Shown: in pieces, positions 1 through 6,829 of the stretch
Position numbering within the stretch: the first letter of the stretch is position 1
How the letters are laid out: each line of letters starts with the position of its first letter
From: Actinomycetospora sp.
GTDB taxonomy: Bacteria; Actinomycetota; Actinomycetes; Mycobacteriales; Pseudonocardiaceae
Assembly: GCA_025925615.1 (NCBI GenBank)
Contig: JAICLN010000226.1
Location: 1-7,048, forward strand
DNA length: 7,048 bases
Direction: 5' to 3'
Program-made: the position numbers and the translations under genes
Notes under the pieces: generated by a model
The model's input: only the letters and a program-made list of their open reading frames with translations
Told to the model about the DNA's origin: nothing
Database searches by the model: none

Positions 1-398
1 CAGCCGCCCGGAGACGGTGGTGATCGCGCCCTTCCCGAACTGGGCGATCTTGCCGCGCACCACGAGGTCGGTGTGCAGGTCGAGGGTCGCGGCGCCGTCC
101 CCGGCGGAACTCACGGTCAGGGTCACGTCGGCCTCGGCGTCCCCGTTGCCGTGGCTGTCGGCGCCACGGGCCGAGAGGCGCAGCCGGCGCTGGTCGGGCT
201 CGACCTCGGTGAAGCGGATCCGCCCGGCGTAGGCGGCCTTGATCGGGCCGACCTTGAACGACACCCGCCCGAGGTAGGCGTCGTCGTCCTGGCCGTCGAG
301 GACGGCGCCGGGCAGGCAGCCGGCGACGCGTTCCACGTCGTTGACCAGCGCGAAGACCGCGTCGGGGTCGGCGGGGACGTCGAGGTGGTTCTCGAGGA

Positions 399-402
<4 letters not shown>
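1..402 (-). CDS. CoxG-like SRPBCC family protein (3' end cut by the window)
   Basis: The first 134 codons of a gene that continues beyond the left edge. The start is GTG at 402-400, chosen because an AGGAGG ribosome binding site (410-415) sits 7 nt upstream and because its GTGA overlaps the stop of the small-subunit gene. The N-terminus fits the CoxG family of START/SRPBCC-fold proteins: a VPADPDAVFALVNDVERV segment at about residues 9-26, a CLPGA motif at 29-33, and a YLGRVSFKVGPI strand at about 43-54 followed by YAGRIRF. In aerobic CO dehydrogenase clusters CoxG is needed to attach the enzyme to the membrane and couple it to the quinone pool; here such a role for the neighbouring Mo enzyme is inferred. 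CoxG-like genes also accompany molybdenum hydroxylases that do not oxidise CO, so the gene does not prove CO oxidation. Any C-terminal membrane anchor lies outside the window. Confidence 0.88.
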
Positions 403-907
<505 letters not shown>

Positions 908-911
<4 letters not shown>

Positions 912-3328
912 GCGGTCGCCTCCTCGCGGGACGTGGCCGCGTCGTCGAGCGCGGCGAGCACGGTCTGGGGGTGGACGGGGGTGTCGTCGAGCTCCACGCC
1001 GGTGTGGCGCAAGGCGTCGTTCACCGCGTTGAGCACCGTGGCGGGCGCGCCGATGGTGCCGCCCTCGCCCGCGCCCTTCGCCCCGTTCTCGGTGGTGGCG
1101 CACGGGGTCTCGAGGTGGTCCACCGAGATGTCGGGGACCTCGGTGGCGGTGGGGACCAGGTAGTCGATGAAGCTCGCCGCCGAGGGCTCGCCGTTGTCGG
1201 CGTAGGTGACCTGCTCGTACAGCGCCCCGGCGATGCCCTGCGCGATGCCGCCGCGCGCCTGGCCCTCGACGACCTGCGGGTGGATGACCACGCCGCAGTC
1301 CTCGACGCAGGCGTAGCGCAGGAACTCCACCCGCCCGGTGCCGGGATCGAGCTCGACGACGGCGGCGTGGGTCGCGTTGGAGAAGGTGCCGTCGCCGGGC
1401 ACGTCGAAGCTCGCGGTGGCGGACAACGTCGGCTCGACCTCCTTGGGCAGCAGGTGCGCGCGCAGGTAGGCGACGTCGGCGATGTCGGCGAAGGAGATCC
1501 GCTGGGTCGGGTCGTCGAGCTGGACGACCCCGCCCTCGCCGTCGAGCGCGACGTTCTCCGGGCGGGTCTCGAGCAGGTGCGCCGCGATCCGGCACAGCAG
1601 CTCGCCGAGCCGGCCCGCGGCCAGCGAGACCGCGGAGCCGCCGATGGTCGCCGAGCGGGAGGCGAAGGTGCCCCAGCCGTAGGCGATGCGTTCGGTGTCG
1701 CCCTGGCGCAGCTTGACCTGTGCGATGTCGATGCCGAGCTTCTCGGCCACGATCTGGGCCAGGGTCGTCTCGTGGGACTGGCCGTGGTTCATCGTCCCGC
1801 TCGTGACCACGACCGCCCCGGTGGTGTCCATCCGGATCTCGGAGATGTCGAACCCGGGGACGACCTGCATCTTGCGCTTGGCGAAGGCCTCGGACCCGTA
1901 GCCGGTGCGCTCGGAGAAGCAGCAGTACCCGATGCCGACGAACCGGCCCTCGCCGAGTGCGCGCTCGCGCAACGCGGTCCAGCCCTCGTCGCGCATGATC
2001 GTCTCGGCCAGCTCGAGGGACTCGAGGTACGAGCCGGGGTCGTAGGTGACGGCGTTGATCCCGGTCCAGGGGAACTCGGTGATCACGTTGCGGCGGCGGA
2101 TCTCGACGGGGTCGAGGTCCAGCAGGCGGGCGGCGTGCTCCATGACCCGCTCGATGGCCAGCACGTACTGCGGGCGGCTGACCCCGCGGTAGGGCGCGGA
2201 GGGGGCCTTGTTCGTGGTCAGCGCCCGGGCCCGGACGCGGTAGGCCGGGACGCGGTAGACCGAGGGCATCTCCGCCGCGGCCATCAGGGGCTCGATGCCG
2301 GCGGTGAAGGGGTAGCAGGAGTAGGCGCCCATGTCGCAGGCGATGTCGACGTCCAGCGCGGTGATGTGCCCGTCGGTGTCGAAGGCGGCCCGGGAGCGGT
2401 AGCGCTGCTCGCGGGCCAGGAACCCGGCGGTCAGGGCCTCGCGGCGGTCCTCGATCCACTTCACCGGCGCGTCGAGGCGGCGGGCGAGCGCGGCGACGGC
2501 GATCTCCTCCCGGCCGACCACGCATTTCTGGCCGAAGCCGCCGCCCATGTCCGGGACGGTGACCCGCACGGTCCGCTCCGGCACCCGCATGCTGTGGGCG
2601 ATGACGGTGCGGACCTGGTGGGGGACCTGGGTGCAGATCTGGACGTGGAGCTGGTCGTCGTGGTCGTCCCAGGCCGCGACCACCCCCCGGGTCTCCAGGG
2701 GCAGCGCGTTCTGTCTCGCGCTGTGGGTCACGAGGTCGACGACGATGCCGTCGGCCGCCGCCGCGGCGAAGGCCTCGTCGACGCCGGGGGTGTCGAACAT
2801 CGTCACGTCGAGGAGCACGTTGCCGGGGGCCTCGTCGTGCACTGCGGGAGCGTCCGCGGCGAGGGCGGTCTGTTCGGAGACCACGGCGGGCAACGGATCG
2901 GTGCTCACGACGGTGGCTTCGATGCCGTCCTCGACGGCGTACGGGTCGCGGGCGACGACGACGGCGACCGGCTCTCCGACGAAACGGATCTTGTCGCGGG
3001 CCAGGACAGGCATCGTCGTCGGGGTGAACTCCTCGGGCGGTCGGTCGAGCAGCGCGACGACATCGCCGAGGTCGAGGTCGGCGGCGTCGAAGGCGGCCAC
3101 CACCCCGGGGACCGCGCGGGTGGCCTCGAGGTCGACCCCGGTCAGGTGGGCGTGTGCGACGGTCGCGCGCACGAACCCGGCGTGGAGCATCCCGGTCAGG
3201 TGGACGTCGTCGACGAAGCGGCCGCGGCCGGAGAGCAGCCGCGGGTCCTCCCGGCGCGGGACCGACGCCCCCACCCAGCGGCCCCGGCCGCCGTCGAACC
3301 GGGCGTCGCGGGCCGGCTCGCCGCTCAT
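908..3328 (-). CDS. molybdopterin-binding large (catalytic) subunit of a xanthine oxidase-family hydroxylase, CoxL-like but without the CO dehydrogenase cysteine
   Basis: An 806-aa catalytic subunit, about the usual length for CoxL-type proteins. The N-terminal aldehyde oxidase/xanthine dehydrogenase a/b hammerhead domain covers about residues 25-150 (R-EDPRLLSGRGRFVDD near 27-41, FVGEPVAVVVA at 116-126). The molybdopterin-binding domains follow: GGGFGQK at 262-268, RQGDTERIAYGWGTFASRS around 541-559, and the late GAKGAGEGG segment at 749-757, whose E755 is the family's catalytic base. The active-site loop reads PYRGVSR (379-385). Form I CO dehydrogenase has AYxCSFR there, with the cysteine that binds copper; here Gly382 takes its place, and the loop is closer to the AYRGAGR of form II proteins. 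The reaction is therefore probably hydroxylation of an organic substrate (heterocycle, aldehyde or similar) with water as oxygen source; this is inference. The ATG at 3328 has GGGGA 6 nt upstream and forms an ATGA overlap with the medium-subunit stop. No frameshift is seen. Confidence 0.93.
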
Positions 3329-4233
3329 CGGTCGTCCCCGTGTCCCCATGCCTCGGTCAGGGCCCGCGTGACGAGCGTCCGGGTGAGCCGGCGCCGGTAG
3401 CGGGCGGTCGCCGCCGGGTCCTCCGGCGGGTCGATCGCCTCCGCGGCGGCCGCGGCGGCGTCGGCGAACAGGGCGGGGCCCGGCACCCCGCCGGCCAGGA
3501 CCTCCTCGGCCTCCGGGACGCGGACCGGGGTCGGGGCGATCCCGCCGAGGACCACCCGCCCGCCGGCCAGGTGCGGCCCGGAGCCGTTCGAGCGGGCGGG
3601 ATCGCCCTCGAGGCTGACGGCGGTGTCGACGAGGGCGAAGTCGCCGTGGCGGCGGGCGAACTCGGTGAGCGCCGCCCGCGGCGAGGGCCGTGTGAACCGG
3701 ATCGCCACCACGACCTCGTCGGGCCCGACCGCCGTCGCGTAGAAGCCGTGGAACATCTCGGCAGCGGGGATCTCCCGGGTGCTGTCGGGGCCCTCGGCGA
3801 TGATCACCGCGTCGAGCAGCACCGCGAGCAGGCACCACTCGGCGGTGGCGTCGCCGTGCACGAGGCTGCCGCCGACGGTGCCCCGGGAGCGGATCGGGAG
3901 GTGACCGACCCACCGCATCGCCCGGCAGATCACCCCGAACCCGGGCCCGAGCTCGGCCCGGCTGGTCTCCACCACACGGTGGGTGGTGAGCGCCCCCAGG
4001 GTCAGCGCCCCGTCGTCGTCGTGGCCGATGCCCGTCATCGCCGGGAACCGGCGCAGCGGCCCGAGGTCGATCAGCACCGACGGCCGGGCGAGCCGGAAGT
4101 TCATCATCGGCACGAGGCTCTGCCCGCCCGCGACGAGCTTCGGGTCCTCGCCCGCCGCGTCGAGCTCACCGAGCATGCCGATCGCGTCGGCGACGTCGTG
4201 CGCCCGGTGGTAGCGGAACGTGGCGGGCTTCAC
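3325..4233 (-). CDS. FAD-binding medium subunit of the molybdenum hydroxylase (CoxM-like)
   Basis: A 302-aa flavoprotein subunit that takes electrons from the [2Fe-2S] subunit and passes them to the final acceptor. The vanillyl-alcohol-oxidase-type FAD domain (about 1-180) shows both family signatures: AGGQSLVPMMNFR at 35-47 and TVGGSLVHGDATAEW at 119-133, which hold the FAD pyrophosphate. ARRHGDFALVD (193-203) and the VVLGGIAPTPVRV region (227-239) belong to the C-terminal CO dehydrogenase flavoprotein domain. The second signature has HGDATAE where HADPAAE is usual, a small change. The GTG start (4233-4231) is preferred because GGAGGT (4239-4244) lies 5 nt upstream and the protein begins with the typical KPATFRYHRAHDVADAI. 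The stop overlaps the large-subunit ATG. The order medium-large-small differs from the medium-small-large order of classical cox clusters. Confidence 0.94.
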   Translation of the reverse strand: MKPATFRYHRAHDVADAIGMLGELDAAGEDPKLVAGGQSLVPMMNFRLARPSVLIDLGPLRRFPAMTGIGHDDDGALTLGALTTHRVVETSRAELGPGFGVICRAMRWVGHLPIRSRGTVGGSLVHGDATAEWCLLAVLLDAVIIAEGPDSTREIPAAEMFHGFYATAVGPDEVVVAIRFTRPSPRAALTEFARRHGDFALVDTAVSLEGDPARSNGSGPHLAGGRVVLGGIAPTPVRVPEAEEVLAGGVPGPALFADAAAAAAEAIDPPEDPAATARYRRRLTRTLVTRALTEAWGHGDDR

Positions 4234-4238
4234 CGGTG

Positions 4239-4244
4239 ACCTCC
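4239..4244 (-). promoter_or_regulatory. ribosome binding site of the medium-subunit gene
   Basis: GGAGGT on the minus strand, 5 nt before the GTG at 4233. It fixes a GTG start for the FAD subunit; the minus-strand reading frame is open much further upstream, through the antisense of the MFS coding region, so length alone would mislead. Confidence 0.75.
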
Positions 4245-4265
4245 GTCGTGGGTCGTGGGTCGTGG
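4245..4265. repeat. three perfect tandem copies of a 7-bp unit (GTCGTGG) between MFS and medium-subunit genes
   Basis: The unit GTCGTGG is repeated exactly three times, at 4245-4251, 4252-4258 and 4259-4265. The array fills most of the 38-nt gap between the MFS stop (4272) and the medium-subunit start (4233), directly upstream of the GGAGGT site. On the transcribed strand it reads CCACGAC x3. Short tandem arrays can change copy number by slippage, which would alter the spacing between the two genes but no reading frame. A function is not shown by the sequence. Confidence 0.85.
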
Positions 4266-4271
4266 GCGCGG

Positions 4272-5663
4272 TCACGCCGTGGTCGGCGTCCTCGAGCCCC
4301 CGGTGGGGGCTTCGGTGGTGATGTGGTCGAGCTCGCGGCCGGTGGTCTCCGGCGCGGCGACGGCCATGAAGATCGCCGCGCCGATCACGAGGACGGCCAG
4401 GACGCCGAACGTGAGGGGCAGGCCGAGGACCGGCCAGAGCACGCTGCCGAACAGCAGCGGGGCGAACCCGGTCACCGCCCGGCTCGACGAGGACGCCCAC
4501 CCGAAGCCCGAGGCGCGCAGTTCGGTGGGGTAGAGCTCGGACACGTAGGCGTACATCACCGGGATCGCGACCAGCGAGCACAGCCCGAAGGCGCCGATCG
4601 CGACGACCGCTCCGGTCGGGGAGCCGAGCACCAGCGCGAAGACCACGAGGACGACCGCCGAGAGCGGCCCCGCCACCCCGATGATCCACTTGCGGCCGAC
4701 CCGCTCGACCAGCAGGACCGCCACCACGACGCCGACGATCCCGAGGGCGTTCATCAGCGTGGTCGAGGCGAACGCGGCGATCTCGCCGAAGCCCTGCGCC
4801 TTGAGGATGGACGGCATCCAGCTCAGCGCGGCGTAGTAGACCAGCAGCACGCTGATGAACAGCGACCACGCCACCCCGGTGATCTTCGGGTTGAACGCCC
4901 AGACCCGTCGCAGCTGGTCGACCGCCGCGGCGAGCGCGCCACCGCGGACGTCCTCGACGACCGGGGCCGGGATGGCATACGGCTCGGCCGGTGCGCCGGT
5001 GCGGGCCACCATGTCGTCGATGACCGCCCGGGCCTCGGTCTCCCGCCCCTTGCGGGTCAGGTACAGCGGCGACTCGGGCACCGAACGCCGGGCCCAGAAC
5101 AGCAGGATCGCCGGCAGGATCATCAGCACCAGCATCCAGCGCCAGTTCCCGGCGACGGGCACCAGCAGCGTCGCCGACACCCCGGCCAGGGTGGTTCCGA
5201 CCGGCCACCAGCCGTCCATCGCCGAGAGCACCCGTCCCCGTTGGCGGCGTGGGCAGAACTCGCTGACGATCGCGTAGTCCACCGGGATGCAGCCGCCGAG
5301 GCCCACGCCGGCCAGGAAGCGCAGCGCGAGGAAGACCCAGATGGTGGGGGAGAGCGCTCCGAGCACGGAGAACAGCGCGAAGACGAGCAGGGTCACCCCG
5401 AAGGCCTTCTTGCGCCCGATGCGGTCGGCCACGGTGCCCCAGGCGAAGGCCCCGACCGCCATGCCGACCAGGTTCGCGGTGGCGACCAGGCCCTTCTCGC
5501 CGGCCGACAGCCCGAAGTCGGTGCCGACGAGCGGGGTGAGGAAGCCGTTCAGTGCGACGTCCCAGGCGTCGAACATGTACCCGAGCCCGCCGACGATGAA
5601 GATCTTCCCTTGGACGCTCCAGCGCCAGGGCAGGTCCTGGACGATCTGGTCTCCGGTTCGCAT
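4272..5663 (-). CDS. MFS transporter, metabolite:H+ symporter type (sugar porter/NiaP-like)
   Basis: A 463-aa inner-membrane transporter with about 12 predicted membrane segments in two halves (roughly 20-190 and 258-437) separated by a cytoplasmic loop. Family marks: the motif A loop GTVADRIGRKKAF (76-88) with its degenerate repeat VERVGRK (319-325), PESPLYL (196-202) at the end of the first half, and YVSELYPTELRASGFG (373-388), the ELYPTxxR pattern of the sugar-porter/SV2/NiaP branch. TM1 carries acidic D32 and D35 (MFDAWDVALNGF), usual for proton-coupled organic anion porters. It is the first gene of the operon with the Mo hydroxylase subunits, 38 nt ahead of the FAD subunit, so it most likely imports the enzyme's substrate. 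NiaP-like proteins carry nicotinate and related aromatic acids, but the motifs alone cannot fix a substrate. ATG at 5663 has GGGAG 6 nt upstream. Confidence 0.92.
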   Translation of the reverse strand: MRTGDQIVQDLPWRWSVQGKIFIVGGLGYMFDAWDVALNGFLTPLVGTDFGLSAGEKGLVATANLVGMAVGAFAWGTVADRIGRKKAFGVTLLVFALFSVLGALSPTIWVFLALRFLAGVGLGGCIPVDYAIVSEFCPRRQRGRVLSAMDGWWPVGTTLAGVSATLLVPVAGNWRWMLVLMILPAILLFWARRSVPESPLYLTRKGRETEARAVIDDMVARTGAPAEPYAIPAPVVEDVRGGALAAAVDQLRRVWAFNPKITGVAWSLFISVLLVYYAALSWMPSILKAQGFGEIAAFASTTLMNALGIVGVVVAVLLVERVGRKWIIGVAGPLSAVVLVVFALVLGSPTGAVVAIGAFGLCSLVAIPVMYAYVSELYPTELRASGFGWASSSSRAVTGFAPLLFGSVLWPVLGLPLTFGVLAVLVIGAAIFMAVAAPETTGRELDHITTEAPTGGSRTPTTA

Positions 5664-5731
5664 GGACGGCTCCCGATGGGTGGATGGGACCGCGCGAGGC
5701 GGGCGTCGTGCCCTGCGTCACGCTGCCCACA

Positions 5732-5751
5732 ATCCGAGCACGTACTATCCG
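5732..5751. promoter_or_regulatory. candidate MarR operator 1, upstream of the MFS-hydroxylase operon
   Basis: The element ATCCGAGCACGTACTATCCG lies 69-88 nt upstream of the MFS start. It matches a second element at 6509-6528 (in reverse complement) at 18 of 20 positions. Inside it, ATCCGAG occurs twice as a perfect direct repeat (5732-5738 and 5747-5753, 15-bp period), and the centre AGCACGTACT is an imperfect palindrome around ACGT. The local sequence is less GC-rich than the surrounding coding DNA. Binding by the adjacent MarR protein is inferred from position and duplication. I see no convincing -35/-10 pair for the operon here; GATAGT on the minus strand inside the element is a weak -10 candidate. 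Confidence 0.6.
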
Positions 5752-5849
5752 AGGACGCAATAGCTCCGTGTGGCCCAACCCACGGGTGTGGTCGGACGAG
5801 GAGTCGTCGGTGCAGGTGAGGGGACTGCCAGGAGTTCGTTGTCAGGTCA

Positions 5850-5894
5850 CCGTCGGGTGCGGCCGACGGGCCGAACGGATGCCCGTCGGGCATC
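5850..5894 (-). terminator. overlapping hairpins just downstream of marR, possible intrinsic terminator
   Basis: A perfect 7-bp stem with a 3-nt loop (GATGCCC-gtc-GGGCATC, 5878-5894) starts 7 nt after the marR stop. A second 7-bp stem (CCGTCGG 5850-5856 with CCGACGG 5863-5869) follows. CCGACGGG (5863-5870) can instead pair with CCCGTCGG (5882-5889) in an 8-bp stem, which excludes both others. No U-run follows, so this is not a classical Rho-independent terminator, though actinobacterial terminators often lack one. It may separate marR from the MFS-led operon or only attenuate readthrough. Confidence 0.4.
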
Positions 5895-5901
5895 GATCGG
5901 C

Positions 5902-6411
5902 TCAGAGTGCGTCGCGGTCGGCGACGCCTTCCCAGTGGCGACCGAGGTCGTTGAGCAGCGACGCCACCGCCGAGCGCTGGTCCTCGGGGACGCGCTCCAT
6001 GAGGGCGACGTCCAGGGCGCGGGCACGGCGGTTGATCTCGGCGAGCGCCTCGCGGCCCGCGTCGGTGAGCGTCAGGACCTTGGCCCGCGCGTCGTGCGGC
6101 GACTCGTGGCGCGCGATCAGGCCCCGCCGCTCCATCCGCCGGCACACGTCACCCATGGTCGAGGTGTCGAGCGCGACCGCCCCGGCGAGCGCCGTCTGGT
6201 CGGCCTCGGGATAGGCACGGATGGCCGAGAGCACCGCGAACTGGGGGCCGGTGAGGACCGGGTCGACGTGGCGGCTCCACGCCGCCAGGTAGGCCTGGTA
6301 GGCGCGCCGGGCGCCGTACCCGGGCGCCGCCACGAGGTCCGCCGGCGGCGCGAGGCTGACCCGGCGGCGCGACGCCGCCCGGCTCTCCTCCTGGTCGGCA
6401 GGCCCCACCAC
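5902..6411 (-). CDS. MarR-family winged helix-turn-helix regulator
   Basis: A 169-aa dimeric DNA-binding repressor type that usually responds to small aromatic or phenolic ligands. From the chosen start: a helical dimerisation N-terminus (about 33-52), LTGPQFAVLSAIRAYP (53-68), the helix-turn-helix with QTALAGAVALDTSTMGDVCR (72-91), MERRGLIAR (93-101), the wing HESPHDARAKVLTLTDAG (102-119) and the C-terminal dimerisation helices (120-160). The start is uncertain. GTG at 6411 is used because GAGG lies 6 nt upstream; GTG at 6429 (175 aa) with an AGGAG-like site is nearly as good, and the frame stays open to an ATG at 6549, which would place the coding region over the promoter and is unlikely. 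It sits directly upstream of the MFS-hydroxylase operon, same strand, and shares a duplicated 20-bp element with it, so it is the likely local regulator and autoregulator. Confidence 0.9.
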   Translation of the reverse strand: MVGPADQEESRAASRRRVSLAPPADLVAAPGYGARRAYQAYLAAWSRHVDPVLTGPQFAVLSAIRAYPEADQTALAGAVALDTSTMGDVCRRMERRGLIARHESPHDARAKVLTLTDAGREALAEINRRARALDVALMERVPEDQRSAVASLLNDLGRHWEGVADRDAL

Positions 6412-6508
6412 TGACGGCCTCGATGCCACAGCTCTCCTCGATGCGCTTCCAGCTCGGCCGGCGGACGGGCCGCCGGCGGCCCCTGTCGATACTCCATCGT
6501 CGCGCTTC

Positions 6509-6528
6509 CGGATAATAGGTGCTCGGAT
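6509..6528. promoter_or_regulatory. candidate MarR operator 2, over the marR promoter
   Basis: CGGATAATAGGTGCTCGGAT is the second copy of the element at 5732-5751 (18/20 identity, opposite orientation in the window). It covers the predicted -10 hexamer of marR and half of the spacer, the place where a bound repressor would block RNA polymerase. Both ends carry CGGAT as a direct repeat with a 15-bp period. Autorepression is the inferred role. Confidence 0.62.
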
Positions 6529-6542
6529 CACCGGCATGACAA
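6512..6542 (-). promoter_or_regulatory. predicted sigma70-type promoter of marR
   Basis: On the minus strand TTGTCA (6537-6542, 5/6 match to TTGACA) and TATTAT (6512-6517, 5/6 match to TATAAT) are separated by 19 bp, longer than the ideal 17. Transcription would start near 6505 and leave a leader of roughly 90 nt before the GTG at 6411. AT-rich hexamers are rare in this GC-rich DNA, which supports the call. It overlaps candidate operator 2. Confidence 0.55.
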
Positions 6543-6709
6543 GGGCCACTGCTCACGGGTGCAGAGGTGCGGTCGACCGCGACGCGCACCGCCCCGTCGT
6601 CGACCTGTTCGCGCTCATCGCGGCCCTCGTGTGGCTGGGCGACCCGCCGGCTCTCGCGCCGCGTGCCGACCACCTGTTCGACGTCATGGCCCGGGCCGTC
6701 CTTGCTTGA
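6536..6709 (+). pseudogene. probable remnant of a TetR-family regulator (C-terminal end only)
   Basis: A 57-codon open frame ending in TGA at 6707-6709. Residues 23-57 (beginning DLFALIAALVWLGDPP and continuing ALAPRADHLFDVMARAVLA) resemble the last helices of actinobacterial TetR/AcrR regulators, which often close with a DLFALI...W..D.P..A.RADHLFD pattern. This is recognised from memory, not from a search. No TetR DNA-binding domain lies upstream: that side is the marR promoter and marR itself. The ATG at 6536 has no ribosome binding site and overlaps the marR -35, so it is probably not expressed. The first 20 residues look degenerate. Alternative: a chance ORF, or a small genuine protein; the family-like C-terminus argues for a truncated gene. 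Confidence 0.45.
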
Positions 6710-6829
6710 CGCTCGGTAGCCGAGGTGCTGGGCTCGACGGGTGAACGCGGCGGGTCGGGACCCTCGGGTATGACATCTCAGCGTGATGGCCGATGTTCTC
6801 GCGCGGGCCGAGGTCCGAGGCTGGACGCC
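6710..6829. other. non-coding gap before the lipoprotein gene
   Basis: About 120 nt without a credible gene. It holds a small perfect palindrome GGGTC-GG-GACCC (6752-6763) and TATGAC at 6769-6774, a weak -10 candidate for the downstream plus-strand gene with no matching -35 at normal spacing. TTGACG at 6706-6711 resembles a -35 but lacks a -10 partner. The promoter of the lipoprotein gene is therefore not assigned. Confidence 0.3.

Noticed and set aside
2174..2194. Annotation of the cluster as an aerobic CO dehydrogenase (coxMSL)
   Set aside because: The copper-binding cysteine loop of form I enzymes is absent, the gene order differs, and an organic-solute transporter leads the operon.
912..2525. 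Minus-strand frame extending the small-subunit gene far upstream (708 aa)
   Set aside because: The part above 911 overlaps the large-subunit gene in another frame and reads as Arg/Pro/Gly-rich nonsense. A strong ribosome binding site at 919-925 fixes the small-subunit start at 911, so this is not a fusion.
971..3400. 809-codon plus-strand open frame opposite the large-subunit gene
   Set aside because: It lies antisense to a clearly conserved Mo hydroxylase gene. The translation is Gly/Val/Asp/Arg-rich with no domain pattern, the usual artefact of high third-position GC.
4234..5778. Minus-strand frame extending the medium-subunit gene upstream (817 aa)
   Set aside because: The upstream part overlaps the MFS gene in another frame; the GGAGGT at 4239-4244 and the family-typical N-terminus set the start at 4233.
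4236..5819. 527-codon plus-strand open frame opposite the MFS gene
   Set aside because: Arg/Asp/Gln/His-rich low-complexity translation, antisense to a convincing 12-segment transporter; a GC-composition shadow.
6714..6734. Possible third, degenerate copy of the operator (shares AGGTGCT-GG with the element at 6509-6528)
   Set aside because: Only about eight core positions agree and the flanking CGGAT half-sites are absent; within chance for GC-rich DNA.
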